From an uncultured Clostridia bacterium (GTDB lineage: Bacteria; Bacillota; Clostridia; Oscillospirales; Ruminococcaceae), in contig CAMWNQ010000067.1 in NCBI GenBank assembly GCA_947175655.1, positions 1 through 9,084 of the forward strand: a stretch of DNA of 9,084 bases, written 5' to 3'. Both the position numbers and the translations under genes were made by a program. Of this stretch, positions 1-6,744 are shown piece after piece (position 1 is the first letter of the stretch; each line of letters starts with the position of its first letter). Under the pieces are notes generated by a model. The model had not been told where the DNA came from, searched no databases, and saw only the letters and a list, made by a program, of their open reading frames with translations.

Positions 1-1688
1 GTACTGTAGAAAACTACTTCATCAAATGTTGAATCACATGAAAATAATGAAATTATATAAGCTAAATCATTTTTATCAAATCCTGAACCATTGCCACTAT
101 GATTTGTGAAGCTTATATTTTTGCCATTATATCTGAAAGTAAGATAATTTTCTAAACATATCGGCAGTTTTCTCATTAAAGCACTTGAATAAATATTTTT
201 AATATTGTTTTCATTTAATGTTATTATCGTTTTAAGTTCTTCTTCTTCTTCTTTGTTATCATCAATGGAAAGCATATTTGTTTTATATTCCATAAGCTTG
301 ATTTCTGCTTCGATTTCTTTTATTTTTTCATAAGCATTAGTTTCTTCAAGCGTCTGGTTCATTTCATCGCTGAATGAATTCAATGCATTTTCAAATATTT
401 CAAATTCACAACTGCTATATAAATCTGATATATTCTGATAATCAAAGAGTGTAAGTTTTTCGCTCAGAGGTTTAACGTCATTTTCTTTTGAGATTCGGTT
501 ACTGAATTCGAGGTCATTTGAATATTTGAAATATACTGATATATTTCTTAAATTTACATTGATTAAGGTTTTTACGGTTATATCTCTTTGGGTAGTAAGT
601 TTCTGACAGTAATTCGGCATAGTATCTTCATTTCTATAATCATTATCAGCAATGAAAATGTTTAGACCTTGTTCATTAATGATATATTCTGTTAAATTTT
701 CTTTTATGAAGAGGTTTTTTTCTTTATTATTGTCAAAACCCATAGGTTCTTCGTACTGATATACCGTATCATTCCATAAATCATCAATATCAATATTGTA
801 ATACTGTTCTGCATCAGGTTCATCGGTAGGAGTATAAACAGATACAATATCATAATGTTTTACATCTTCATTGACATTTCTTTCAAACCAGAAGATACCA
901 GAAGTAAATAAATCATAAATTTTATTGCTTTCCTCTTCCTTATAAAGAAAACGATAATTAATCTGGAAGTTATTATCCATTTCATCTCTTTTTGCAAGAT
1001 AATAACTGCTGAACATATTCGGACATATTACATTATCCCACGTAATAGACTTTTGTGGCATAGGATAAGCATTATACTGGTCTTCGGAATTAAACTTTGC
1101 TTTTGTATCTGTGATACTTATGATATTTTCATCGCAGTATTCATTAATATAGTGAACAATATATATTTGATTTGTTTCAGTTCTGTTTTGGTTTATCTGG
1201 AAAGTTTTTGTATATATTCTTACTTTTGTATTTTCGTCTTGTTTTATGAGTTCCTTATTGATAAGAGGATTTATACAACTTATATTCATAACATAGTCAT
1301 CATAATCGAGGTCATAGAAGTTGTAATTGAAGGATTTGAGTTCATAGTCCAGCTCTGATTTCAGATCGGAGAATGTGTTGTAATATTCCTCTTTATGCTG
1401 TTTGATGTTAGAGAAGAATTCCTTGAAACTTCCCTGTATAACAAGGAATGAACCCAGAAACAGGACAAAGACTGTAGTGAGTACAGGTATAAAGGAAAAA
1501 TGTTTTTTCCCTGTTATATTTTCCAGACCGCTTTCTGAATAGTAACCGTCCTCAGAAACAGTATCATCTGATGGAAAAGCTTTTTTTGCAATTTTGTCAA
1601 AACAGTTCACATTGCTGGAAAGTTCATTCATTTTTTGAGAAAGTTCTTTTTCAAAAGATTTTTCAAAATTGCTGTCAAAATTTTTCAT
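1..1688 (-). CDS. Putative membrane-anchored anti-sigma factor, 3' end cut by window edge
   Basis: An open frame of 562 codons starts at the ATG at 1688 and runs off the window at position 1 without a stop, so the C-terminus is missing. Residues 1-63 are hydrophilic and probably cytoplasmic; one transmembrane segment lies at about 64-85 (rich in V, L, F); everything after it is predicted to be outside the cell. The outer part is over 475 residues, rich in Asn, Asp, Tyr and Lys, with a likely coiled-coil stretch at about 443-500 that includes five Glu in a row (480-484). The start lies 2 bases past the stop of the ECF sigma gene, with a weak GGGTGA upstream, so translation is probably coupled. 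Position and topology suggest a regulator that holds the sigma factor at the membrane. I see no zinc-binding HxxxCxxC anti-sigma motif (only Cys29 in the inner part) and do not recognise the outer domain, so the function is inferred from context. Confidence 0.72.
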   Translation of the reverse strand, partial: MKNFDSNFEKSFEKELSQKMNELSSNVNCFDKIAKKAFPSDDTVSEDGYYSESGLENITGKKHFSFIPVLTTVFVLFLGSFLVIQGSFKEFFSNIKQHKEEYYNTFSDLKSELDYELKSFNYNFYDLDYDDYVMNISCINPLINKELIKQDENTKVRIYTKTFQINQNRTETNQIYIVHYINEYCDENIISITDTKAKFNSEDQYNAYPMPQKSITWDNVICPNMFSSYYLAKRDEMDNNFQINYRFLYKEEESNKIYDLFTSGIFWFERNVNEDVKHYDIVSVYTPTDEPDAEQYYNIDIDDLWNDTVYQYEEPMGFDNNKEKNLFIKENLTEYIINEQGLNIFIADNDYRNEDTMPNYCQKLTTQRDITVKTLINVNLRNISVYFKYSNDLEFSNRISKENDVKPLSEKLTLFDYQNISDLYSSCEFEIFENALNSFSDEMNQTLEETNAYEKIKEIEAEIKLMEYKTNMLSIDDNKEEEEELKTIITLNENNIKNIYSSALMRKLPICLENYLTFRYNGKNISFTNHSGNGSGFDKNDLAYIISLFSCDSTFDEVVFYS

Positions 1689-1690
1689 TT

Positions 1691-2278
1691 TTATTCACCC
1701 GCTTTCTTTCTGAGAATATCCATAGCTCTTTTATATCTTGATTTTACTGTTGATTCCGGAGTATGGATAATTCTTGCAATTTCTTTGAAGGTTAATTCCG
1801 AACAGCATTTCATAACTACAATCTGACGGTATTTGTCAGGCAGATGTTTTAAAAGCTGATTGATATATATGCTGTCCTCCACACTTTTTTCTGCTTGACC
1901 ATAAGCCTGAATTACTTCACTATAACGTTCTTTTTTATAGCGTCTGTACATTTCCATTGCACAGTTTCGTGCTATCTTGATTATAAATCCCTTGCCGTTG
2001 CCTTTTGATGATGAAAAACGTTTTACCTGAGTAAGTCTTACGAAAGTTTCCGCTACGCAGTCTTCCGAAAGATGAAAATCGCTAAGAATACTAAATGCAA
2101 TAGCAAAAACGTCTTTTTTAAAAGTATTATATAATATTTCAAGACTGTTTTTATCTGTTCTGCACTGTGTGATAAGATAATTAACATCAATATCATTATC
2201 AGATTCCAAATCAGATGTCTTACTTGTAATTTCGAGTTCCTCACTATCAGGGATAATCAGTTCATTACCTAAAATCAT
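1691..2278 (-). CDS. ECF-type RNA polymerase sigma factor (sigma-70 family)
   Basis: This 195-residue protein has the two-domain layout of extracytoplasmic-function sigma factors. Sigma region 2 lies at about 44-115 (with FAIAFSILSDFHLSEDCVAE matching the region 2.1-2.2 helices), followed by a linker. Region 4, a helix-turn-helix that reads the -35 element, lies at about 138-192 (LPDKYRQIVVMK, then LTFKEIARIIHTPESTVKSR). It would direct core polymerase to a small stress regulon. The ATG at 2278 is chosen because AAGGAAG sits 7 bases before it; a frame extension to a TTG at 2308 would place that binding site inside the gene. The first 33 residues are an acidic extension (10 Asp/Glu, 1 Lys) that most ECF factors lack. 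The membrane protein gene begins 2 bases after this stop, the usual sigma/anti-sigma arrangement. The target regulon cannot be told from this window. Confidence 0.93.
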   Translation of the reverse strand: MILGNELIIPDSEELEITSKTSDLESDNDIDVNYLITQCRTDKNSLEILYNTFKKDVFAIAFSILSDFHLSEDCVAETFVRLTQVKRFSSSKGNGKGFIIKIARNCAMEMYRRYKKERYSEVIQAYGQAEKSVEDSIYINQLLKHLPDKYRQIVVMKCCSELTFKEIARIIHTPESTVKSRYKRAMDILRKKAGE

Positions 2279-2285
2279 AAAATCA

Positions 2286-2292
2286 CTTCCTT
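2286..2292 (-). promoter_or_regulatory. Ribosome binding site that sets the sigma factor start
   Basis: AAGGAAG is followed by 7 bases and then ATG at 2278. It favours this start over the upstream in-frame TTG at 2308, which has no such site. Confidence 0.75.
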
Positions 2293-2321
2293 TTTTATAA
2301 AATAACAATTTAAATTATCAT

Positions 2322-2336
2322 GCTGTTTTATACAGC
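2322..2336. repeat. Small inverted repeat upstream of the sigma factor gene
   Basis: Two 5-base arms, GCTGT and ACAGC, flank a 5-base TTTAT centre about 45 bases upstream of the sigma factor start. It could be an operator or a small leader hairpin, or chance in AT-rich DNA. I found no convincing sigma-A promoter in 2293-2418. Control by an alternative promoter, perhaps autoregulation by the ECF factor itself, is possible but not shown. Confidence 0.25.
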
Positions 2337-2404
2337 TTTTAATAATAGTGATTTTAAAGAGAAAAAAAGACGAAGTTTTTTATAAATATTTTTCTTTTAA
2401 CAAA

Positions 2405-2448
2405 ATAAACCAAAATAACAGGGACATTTTGCAATTTTTATGTCCCTG
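2405..2448 (-). terminator. Rho-independent terminator of metK
   Basis: Arms CAGGGACAT (2419-2427) and ATGTCCCTG (2440-2448) are perfectly complementary over 9 base pairs with a 12-base loop. Read on the minus strand, the hairpin begins 18 bases after the metK stop and is followed by the T-rich stretch TTATTTTGGTTTATT. It separates metK transcription from the sigma factor gene downstream on the same strand. Confidence 0.82.
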
Positions 2449-2465
2449 TAAGCATTTTATTATTT

Positions 2466-3647
2466 TTATTTTATTGCATCTCTGAGGGCATCAACTTTAT
2501 CAGTTCTTTCCCAAGCAACGCCGAGGTCTTCTCTTCCGAAGTGACCATATGCCGCAAGCTGTCTGTACTGTGGTTTTCTGAGGTCAAGCATTTTTATGAT
2601 TGATTCAGGTCTGAGGTCAAATACCTTTTCAACAGCTTCAGCGATTTTTTCATCTGAAACTGTTCCTGTACCGAAAGTATCAGCAAGAATTGATACTGGC
2701 TGAGCTACTCCGATTGCATATGCAAGTTGTATTTCACACTTTTCAGCAAGACCAGATGCAACAATATTTTTTGCAATGTATCTTGCAACATATGCAGCTG
2801 AACGGTCAACCTTAGTCGGGTCTTTTCCACTGAATGCACCGCCTCCGTGACGTGAATAACCGCCATAAGTATCAACAATAATCTTTCTTCCTGTAAGACC
2901 GCTGTCACCCTGAGGACCTCCTGTTACAAATCTTCCTGTAGGATTTATGTAATATTTTGTATCACTGTCAAGAAGTTCAGCAGGAATAACAGGCTTGATT
3001 ACATATTCAATAATATCATCACGTATTTTATCAAGTGTAATTTCAGGTGCGTGCTGTGAGGAGATTACAACAGCATCTATTCTCTTTGGCTTTCCGTTTT
3101 CATACTCAACAGTTACTTGAGACTTACCATCTGGTCTGAGATAACGGAGAGTTCCGTTCTTACGCACTTCTGTGAGTTTCATTGAAAGCTTGTGAGCAAG
3201 AGAAATCGGCATAGGCATAAGTTCAGGGGTTTCCTTGCAGGCATATCCGAACATAATTCCTTGGTCGCCTGCACCTGTTGCGAGTTCAGTTTCGGACTTA
3301 TCATCTCTGTATTCAAGAGCTTCATCAACGCCCATTGCAATATCCGGTGACTGTTCATCAATTGAAGTAAGAACTGAACAGGTGTGACCGTCAAAACCGA
3401 ATTTAGCACGGTCATATCCTATATTTACAACTACTTCACGGGCAATCTTTTGAATATCGACTTTTGCATTAGTTGAAATTTCTCCCATACAGAGAATCAT
3501 ACCTGTAGTGCAGGCTGTTTCGCAGGCAACTCTTGCGTTTTTGTCCTGTTCAAGAATTGCATCAAGAACAGCATCAGAAATTTGGTCACAGATTTTATCA
3601 GGATGACCTTCTGTAACTGATTCAGAAGTGAATAAAATTTTTGACAT
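2466..3647 (-). CDS. metK: S-adenosylmethionine synthetase (methionine adenosyltransferase)
   Basis: This cytoplasmic enzyme joins methionine and ATP to make S-adenosylmethionine, releasing phosphate and pyrophosphate. At 393 residues it has the usual family length and appears complete. The N-terminal domain carries TEGHPDKICDQISDAVLD (12-29), with the conserved His15 and Asp17 of the active site. The signature GAGDQGIMFGYA is at 125-136, and the glycine-rich GGGAFSGKDPTKVDRS, which forms the phosphate-binding loop, is at 268-283. The ATG at 3647 is preceded by GGAGG with 9 bases of spacing. The gene is transcribed alone, from a perfect-consensus promoter through a SAM-I riboswitch leader to its own terminator, so its product should repress its expression. 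Confidence 0.98.
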   Translation of the reverse strand: MSKILFTSESVTEGHPDKICDQISDAVLDAILEQDKNARVACETACTTGMILCMGEISTNAKVDIQKIAREVVVNIGYDRAKFGFDGHTCSVLTSIDEQSPDIAMGVDEALEYRDDKSETELATGAGDQGIMFGYACKETPELMPMPISLAHKLSMKLTEVRKNGTLRYLRPDGKSQVTVEYENGKPKRIDAVVISSQHAPEITLDKIRDDIIEYVIKPVIPAELLDSDTKYYINPTGRFVTGGPQGDSGLTGRKIIVDTYGGYSRHGGGAFSGKDPTKVDRSAAYVARYIAKNIVASGLAEKCEIQLAYAIGVAQPVSILADTFGTGTVSDEKIAEAVEKVFDLRPESIIKMLDLRKPQYRQLAAYGHFGREDLGVAWERTDKVDALRDAIK

Positions 3648-3696
3648 TTTTTAAAACCTCCATAGCTTTCATAATATATAAATCTGACTTTATCGC

Positions 3697-3724
3697 AAAA
3701 AAAAGCATACGACTCCGTATGCTT
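3697..3724 (-). terminator. Riboswitch expression-platform terminator before metK
   Basis: Read on the minus strand, AAGCATACG and CGTATGCTT (plus-strand arms 3703-3711 and 3716-3724) form a perfect 9-base-pair stem with a 4-base loop, running directly into eight T residues (3697-3704). It lies between the S-box aptamer and the metK ribosome binding site, where premature termination would occur when SAM is bound. Confidence 0.9.
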
Positions 3725-3746
3725 GATGATTTTTTCTTGAAAAAAT

Positions 3747-3860
3747 CCTCATCTTCCGGATAAACCGCAGGAATTAGCACCTTTTTTGAATATCATAAAA
3801 GATAAACAATCAGGTTGCCGGGCATCATAGAACCTGTTTTCTCCGCCTCTCTTGATAAGG
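3747..3860 (-). ncRNA. SAM-I (S-box) riboswitch aptamer of metK
   Basis: The minus-strand leader carries the S-box consensus in order: CTTATCAAGAGAGGCGGAG at the 5' side, GATGCCCGGCAACCTG (3811-3826), GGTGCTAATTCCTGCGG (3765-3781), and GAAGATGAGG at the 3' side. Helix P1 closes it, with CCTTATC (3854-3860) pairing GATGAGG (3747-3753). The P3 arm has an AT-rich loop around 3782-3810. In this family, SAM binding stabilises P1 and favours the downstream terminator, shutting off metK when SAM is plentiful. Confidence 0.96.
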
Positions 3861-3870
3861 TCATAAATGC

Positions 3871-3899
3871 ATTATACACTATATATATTATTTTGTCAA
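3871..3899 (-). promoter_or_regulatory. Sigma-A promoter of the metK leader
   Basis: The minus strand has TTGACA (3894-3899), exactly 17 bases of spacer, and TATAAT (3871-3876): both hexamers are perfect consensus. Transcription should begin around 3863-3865, a few bases before helix P1 of the riboswitch. Confidence 0.93.
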
Positions 3900-3927
3900 T
3901 AGAAATCGAAAAAAATCCATATTTAAG

Positions 3928-3962
3928 AATTATAAATTATGAATTATGAATTATAAATTATG
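3928..3962. repeat. Five tandem AATTATR heptamers between divergent promoters
   Basis: Five back-to-back 7-base units read AATTATA, AATTATG, AATTATG, AATTATA, AATTATG. They lie between the metK promoter and the promoter of the VanY-like gene. Together with the riboswitch and both promoters they account for the 403-base non-coding stretch 3648-4050. A related AATTAAR series occurs at 7718-7738. Confidence 0.8.
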
Positions 3963-3972
3963 AAGAATACTG

Positions 3973-4001
3973 TTTACAATCTTGTTTTTTTGTGGTATAA
4001 T
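3973..4001 (+). promoter_or_regulatory. Sigma-A promoter of the VanY-like/peptide-binding operon
   Basis: TTTACA (3973-3978), a 17-base spacer and TATAAT (3996-4001) form a strong promoter. TGG directly before the -10 gives an extended -10 (TGNTATAAT). The expected start is near 4008, about 40 bases before the first gene of the operon. Confidence 0.88.
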
Positions 4002-4050
4002 GGAAGACAGTTAACGGGTATTTTTTAAAAAAGAAAGGAAGTTTTTTATT

Positions 4051-5070
4051 ATGAGCAGTTCTGGTAATGGACGTAGAAGCGGTTCAAAAAAGAAAAAAAA
4101 GGGCAGATTAAGATACGACAGAGTTATAGCAGTTCTTGTTCTGTTTATTGTCTTGATAGTTATTATGGTTTCTTGTATAGGAAGCTGTGCGGATAAGAAA
4201 AACGGTGAGTCTTCAGGTTCAAATAGTTCTGAAAGCAGTGAAAATTCTTCGGCAGAAAGTTCAGATGAAAGTACACCGGAAAATTCAGATGGAAGTTCAC
4301 AGGGTGCAGAAAATGCCAATTTCAAAACTGAAAACATCGAATATTCAGATATGAACAAAGGTGATTTGATTCTTGTAAACAGTTCATATGAATATAAATT
4401 TACTGAAGAACTCAATATTGTTGACGTTTACAGTACAAGAAATGACTGCTATACAGTAAGGGATATGAATGTTCTGCTTGAAAATAATGTTATATCACAA
4501 CTCAATGCTCTTATGGAGGCATATTCAACAGCAAATAACAATAAGGATATAAGAGTAATAGAAGGCTATCTCTCAAAGGAGGAACAGGACGAAAAATTCG
4601 CAGGAAAAAAATCTAATGTTGCAGGTGGATATTCTGATTTCAATACTGCCAGAACTTTTGAACTTGCATCATTTCCTGAAAATGGAAGTTCCTATTATCT
4701 TCTAAATGAAGGGGTTTATTCTTGGATTTATTCCAATGCCCAGAACTATGGATTTATTTTAAGATATCCTATGGGCAAAGATTCCGTGACAGGTGTTTCA
4801 TCAAGTACATATACTTTCAGATATGTTGGTGTTCCTCACGCCATCTATATTTCACAGAATAATATTACTCTTGAAGAGTATATAGAAGCTTTAAAATCAT
4901 ATAATAAGGACAATCCTCTTAAAATTACGGACGGTTCAAAAAATTATGATGTTTATTATGTTCAGGCAAACGCCAATAATGTGACAGAAGTTCCTGTTCC
5001 GAATGACAAGACATATTCAATATCAGGAAACAATGTTGACGGCTTTATAGTTACAGTTACACTTAATTAA
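4051..5070 (+). CDS. Membrane-anchored VanY-like (peptidase M15B fold) protein lacking active-site residues
   Basis: This 339-residue protein has a short basic N-terminus (Lys13-17), one transmembrane segment at about 24-41, and a Ser/Glu/Gly-rich disordered linker at about 50-90. An outer domain at about 100-285 aligns by eye to D-Ala-D-Ala carboxypeptidases. Shared landmarks are EGYLSKEEQ (171-179; family GYRSxxxQ), NAQNYGFILRYPMGKDSVTG (229-248), FRYVGVPHA (256-264) and the closing helix LEEYIEAL. The catalytic positions have changed. The family SEHQTGLAxD is here SDFNTARTFE (195-204), so the zinc ligands His and Asp are Phe197 and Glu204. The family EPWHxRYVG is STYTFRYVG (252-260), so catalytic Glu and zinc-ligand His are Ser252 and Thr255. 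It is therefore probably a non-enzymatic peptidoglycan- or peptide-binding protein. A roughly 50-residue C-terminal extension is unassigned. AGGAAG sits 9 bases before the ATG. The next gene follows after 27 bases, so the two probably share a transcript. Confidence 0.87.
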   Translation: MSSSGNGRRSGSKKKKKGRLRYDRVIAVLVLFIVLIVIMVSCIGSCADKKNGESSGSNSSESSENSSAESSDESTPENSDGSSQGAENANFKTENIEYSDMNKGDLILVNSSYEYKFTEELNIVDVYSTRNDCYTVRDMNVLLENNVISQLNALMEAYSTANNNKDIRVIEGYLSKEEQDEKFAGKKSNVAGGYSDFNTARTFELASFPENGSSYYLLNEGVYSWIYSNAQNYGFILRYPMGKDSVTGVSSSTYTFRYVGVPHAIYISQNNITLEEYIEALKSYNKDNPLKITDGSKNYDVYYVQANANNVTEVPVPNDKTYSISGNNVDGFIVTVTLN

Positions 5071-5083
5071 GTATATTATATAT

Positions 5084-5088
5084 GGGAG
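5084..5088 (+). promoter_or_regulatory. Ribosome binding site supporting a TTG start
   Basis: GGGAG is followed by 9 bases and the TTG at 5098. The nearby ATG at 5082 is out of frame, and the peptide from the TTG begins with a good lipoprotein signal (MKKTAFIL, with TTG read as Met), so TTG is the likely start. Confidence 0.75.
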
Positions 5089-5097
5089 CTATCAGAA

Positions 5098-6735
5098 TTG
5101 AAGAAAACAGCATTTATTTTAACTCTTGTTCTGGGAATATCAACGCTTTGTTCCTGTGGAGGAAGCAGCAGTAATGACGGAAGCGGTGAAATGTTTGACG
5201 CTGCACTTTACAAAAATCCTCAGAGTCTTGACCCTCAGATTGCAAACGATGTTTCATCAAAAACTGTAATTTCAAATATGTACAGCGGACTTCTTGCACT
5301 TGATGCAGACGGTTCAATAATCAATGATAATGCTGAAAGTTATGAAATTTCAGATGATGGTATGACATATACTTTCAGGCTTAATCAAAATAATTACTGG
5401 TTCAATGATTTGAATGATGATGAAGTGCCAGATGAGGGTGAATATTTTCCTGTTACTGCATATGATTATGTTTTTGCTTTTCAAAGACTGTTCAGTCCGG
5501 AAACAAGGTCGGAACTTGCCGGAAATTTTATGTGTATCAAGAACAGTGACAGAGTTTTAAAGGGATATTCCTCACCTGAAAATATCGGAGTACGTGCTGA
5601 AAATGATTATACACTTGTATTTGAACTTGAATATCCGAGTGCTGATTTCCTGAAACTTCTTACAACTACACCATCATTCCCGTGTAATGAGGAGTTTTTT
5701 TACAGTACAAAAGGGAGATATGGTCTTGATGAAAATTCTGTAATATCAAATGGAGCATTTTTTATGCGTCAATGGTTTTATGACCCCTATGGCTCACATA
5801 ATATACTATATATGAAACGTAACAAAGTAAACAGCGATTATGACAAAGTATATCCCTCGTATCTCAGTTTCAGTATAGAATCATCACAGGAAGATATAAA
5901 CAATGAATTTATTTCAAGTGACCTTGACTGCATAAGCACTCTTGAATTCAATGGCAAATTTTCAAAAAGAAAATATAATTATAATTCATATCGTTCAATA
6001 ACTCTCGGACTAATATTTAATCCGAAAGACCCAATATATTCAAATGAAAATCTTAGAAAAGCTCTTGCATATGGCACTGACCGTCAATCAGCAAAATCAA
6101 GAATTGATGATGATGTTGAAATGGCATCAGGTCTGATAGCTCCGGCAGTAACACTTCTTGGAAGAAGCTACAGGGAACTTGCTTCTGACGAAAATCTTTC
6201 AGAGTATGACGGTCAGAAAGCACTTGAATTTTTTGAAAAAGCTAAGGGTGAACTGAACAGGGAAGCATTTGAACCTGTTAAAATTCTTGTATGCAGTGAA
6301 AGCGTAAATCCTGATGAACTTCATATACTTTCACAGCAGTGGAGTGATTTGCTTGGCATATATATAGGAATAGAGGAAGTCACAGAAAATAATTTCTATT
6401 CACGTCTCAACAGTGGAGACTATTCAATAGCACTATATCCTGTTACAGCCGACTATAACAGTGGAATATCATTTTTGTATCAGTTTGCATCAAATCAGTA
6501 TTTCAGTGTTCCTGACAAAATAAAGGAAGATATAAAAAATCTTTCCCGTATAGGCAGTGCTTTGGATTATGTTGACGATTTTAAAAACGTTGAAAGTGAA
6601 ATTTTGTCCGAATACTGTTTTATACCAGTATTCTATAAAAATACGTATATGGTATCGAAGTCAGAAAACAAGGATATAATATATGAACCATTTTCACAGG
6701 CTGTTATTTTCCAGTATGCGAAAAATTTTGAATAA
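5098..6735 (+). CDS. Oligopeptide-binding lipoprotein, ABC transporter family 5 (OppA/DppA-like)
   Basis: This is a secreted, lipid-anchored solute-binding protein of 545 residues, close to OppA length. Residues 1-19 are a signal peptide, and the lipobox LCSC puts the lipidated cysteine at Cys20. The family 5 fold is visible in SLDPQIANDVSSKTVISNMYSGLLALD (43-69), PVTAYDYVFAFQRL (118-131), the ENDYTLVFELEYPSADFLKLL strand-helix segment (168-188), SNGAFFMRQW (217-226) and NENLRKALAYGTDR (316-329). Proteins of this fold bind di- or oligopeptides and hand them to a membrane permease or act as sensors. No permease or ATPase gene lies nearby, so it must share a distant transporter or act without one. 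Odd points are the TTG start and an insertion at about 102-117 with an EF-hand-like loop. It follows the VanY-like gene by 27 bases. The specific ligand is unknown; a wall-derived peptide is an inference from that neighbour. Confidence 0.92.
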   Translation: MKKTAFILTLVLGISTLCSCGGSSSNDGSGEMFDAALYKNPQSLDPQIANDVSSKTVISNMYSGLLALDADGSIINDNAESYEISDDGMTYTFRLNQNNYWFNDLNDDEVPDEGEYFPVTAYDYVFAFQRLFSPETRSELAGNFMCIKNSDRVLKGYSSPENIGVRAENDYTLVFELEYPSADFLKLLTTTPSFPCNEEFFYSTKGRYGLDENSVISNGAFFMRQWFYDPYGSHNILYMKRNKVNSDYDKVYPSYLSFSIESSQEDINNEFISSDLDCISTLEFNGKFSKRKYNYNSYRSITLGLIFNPKDPIYSNENLRKALAYGTDRQSAKSRIDDDVEMASGLIAPAVTLLGRSYRELASDENLSEYDGQKALEFFEKAKGELNREAFEPVKILVCSESVNPDELHILSQQWSDLLGIYIGIEEVTENNFYSRLNSGDYSIALYPVTADYNSGISFLYQFASNQYFSVPDKIKEDIKNLSRIGSALDYVDDFKNVESEILSEYCFIPVFYKNTYMVSKSENKDIIYEPFSQAVIFQYAKNFE

Positions 6736-6744
6736 TATAAAATC

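Noticed and set aside
237..257. GAA-repeat tract as a regulatory microsatellite
   Set aside because: It encodes only five consecutive Glu in an acidic coiled-coil stretch; unit changes would stay in frame, and nothing else suggests a regulatory role.
1053..1358. Plus-strand open frame of 101 codons rich in Ile, Phe and Tyr
   Set aside because: It lies inside the long minus-strand putative anti-sigma frame, and its composition is what antisense AT-rich coding DNA gives.
2279..2308. TTG at 2308 as the sigma factor start
   Set aside because: It would place the strong AAGGAAG ribosome binding site inside the coding sequence; the ATG at 2278 has ideal spacing from that site.
2341..2400. Possible sigma-A or ECF promoter before the sigma factor gene
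   Set aside because: TATTAT and GATAAT boxes exist, but none has an acceptable -35 at 16-18 bases, and no clear ECF-type -35/-10 pair was found, so no promoter is annotated.
4011..4415. Open frame on the minus strand opposite the VanY-like gene
   Set aside because: It is the reverse of the Ser/Glu-rich linker and Lys-rich start of a well-supported gene, has no ribosome binding site worth noting, and overlaps the operon promoter side.
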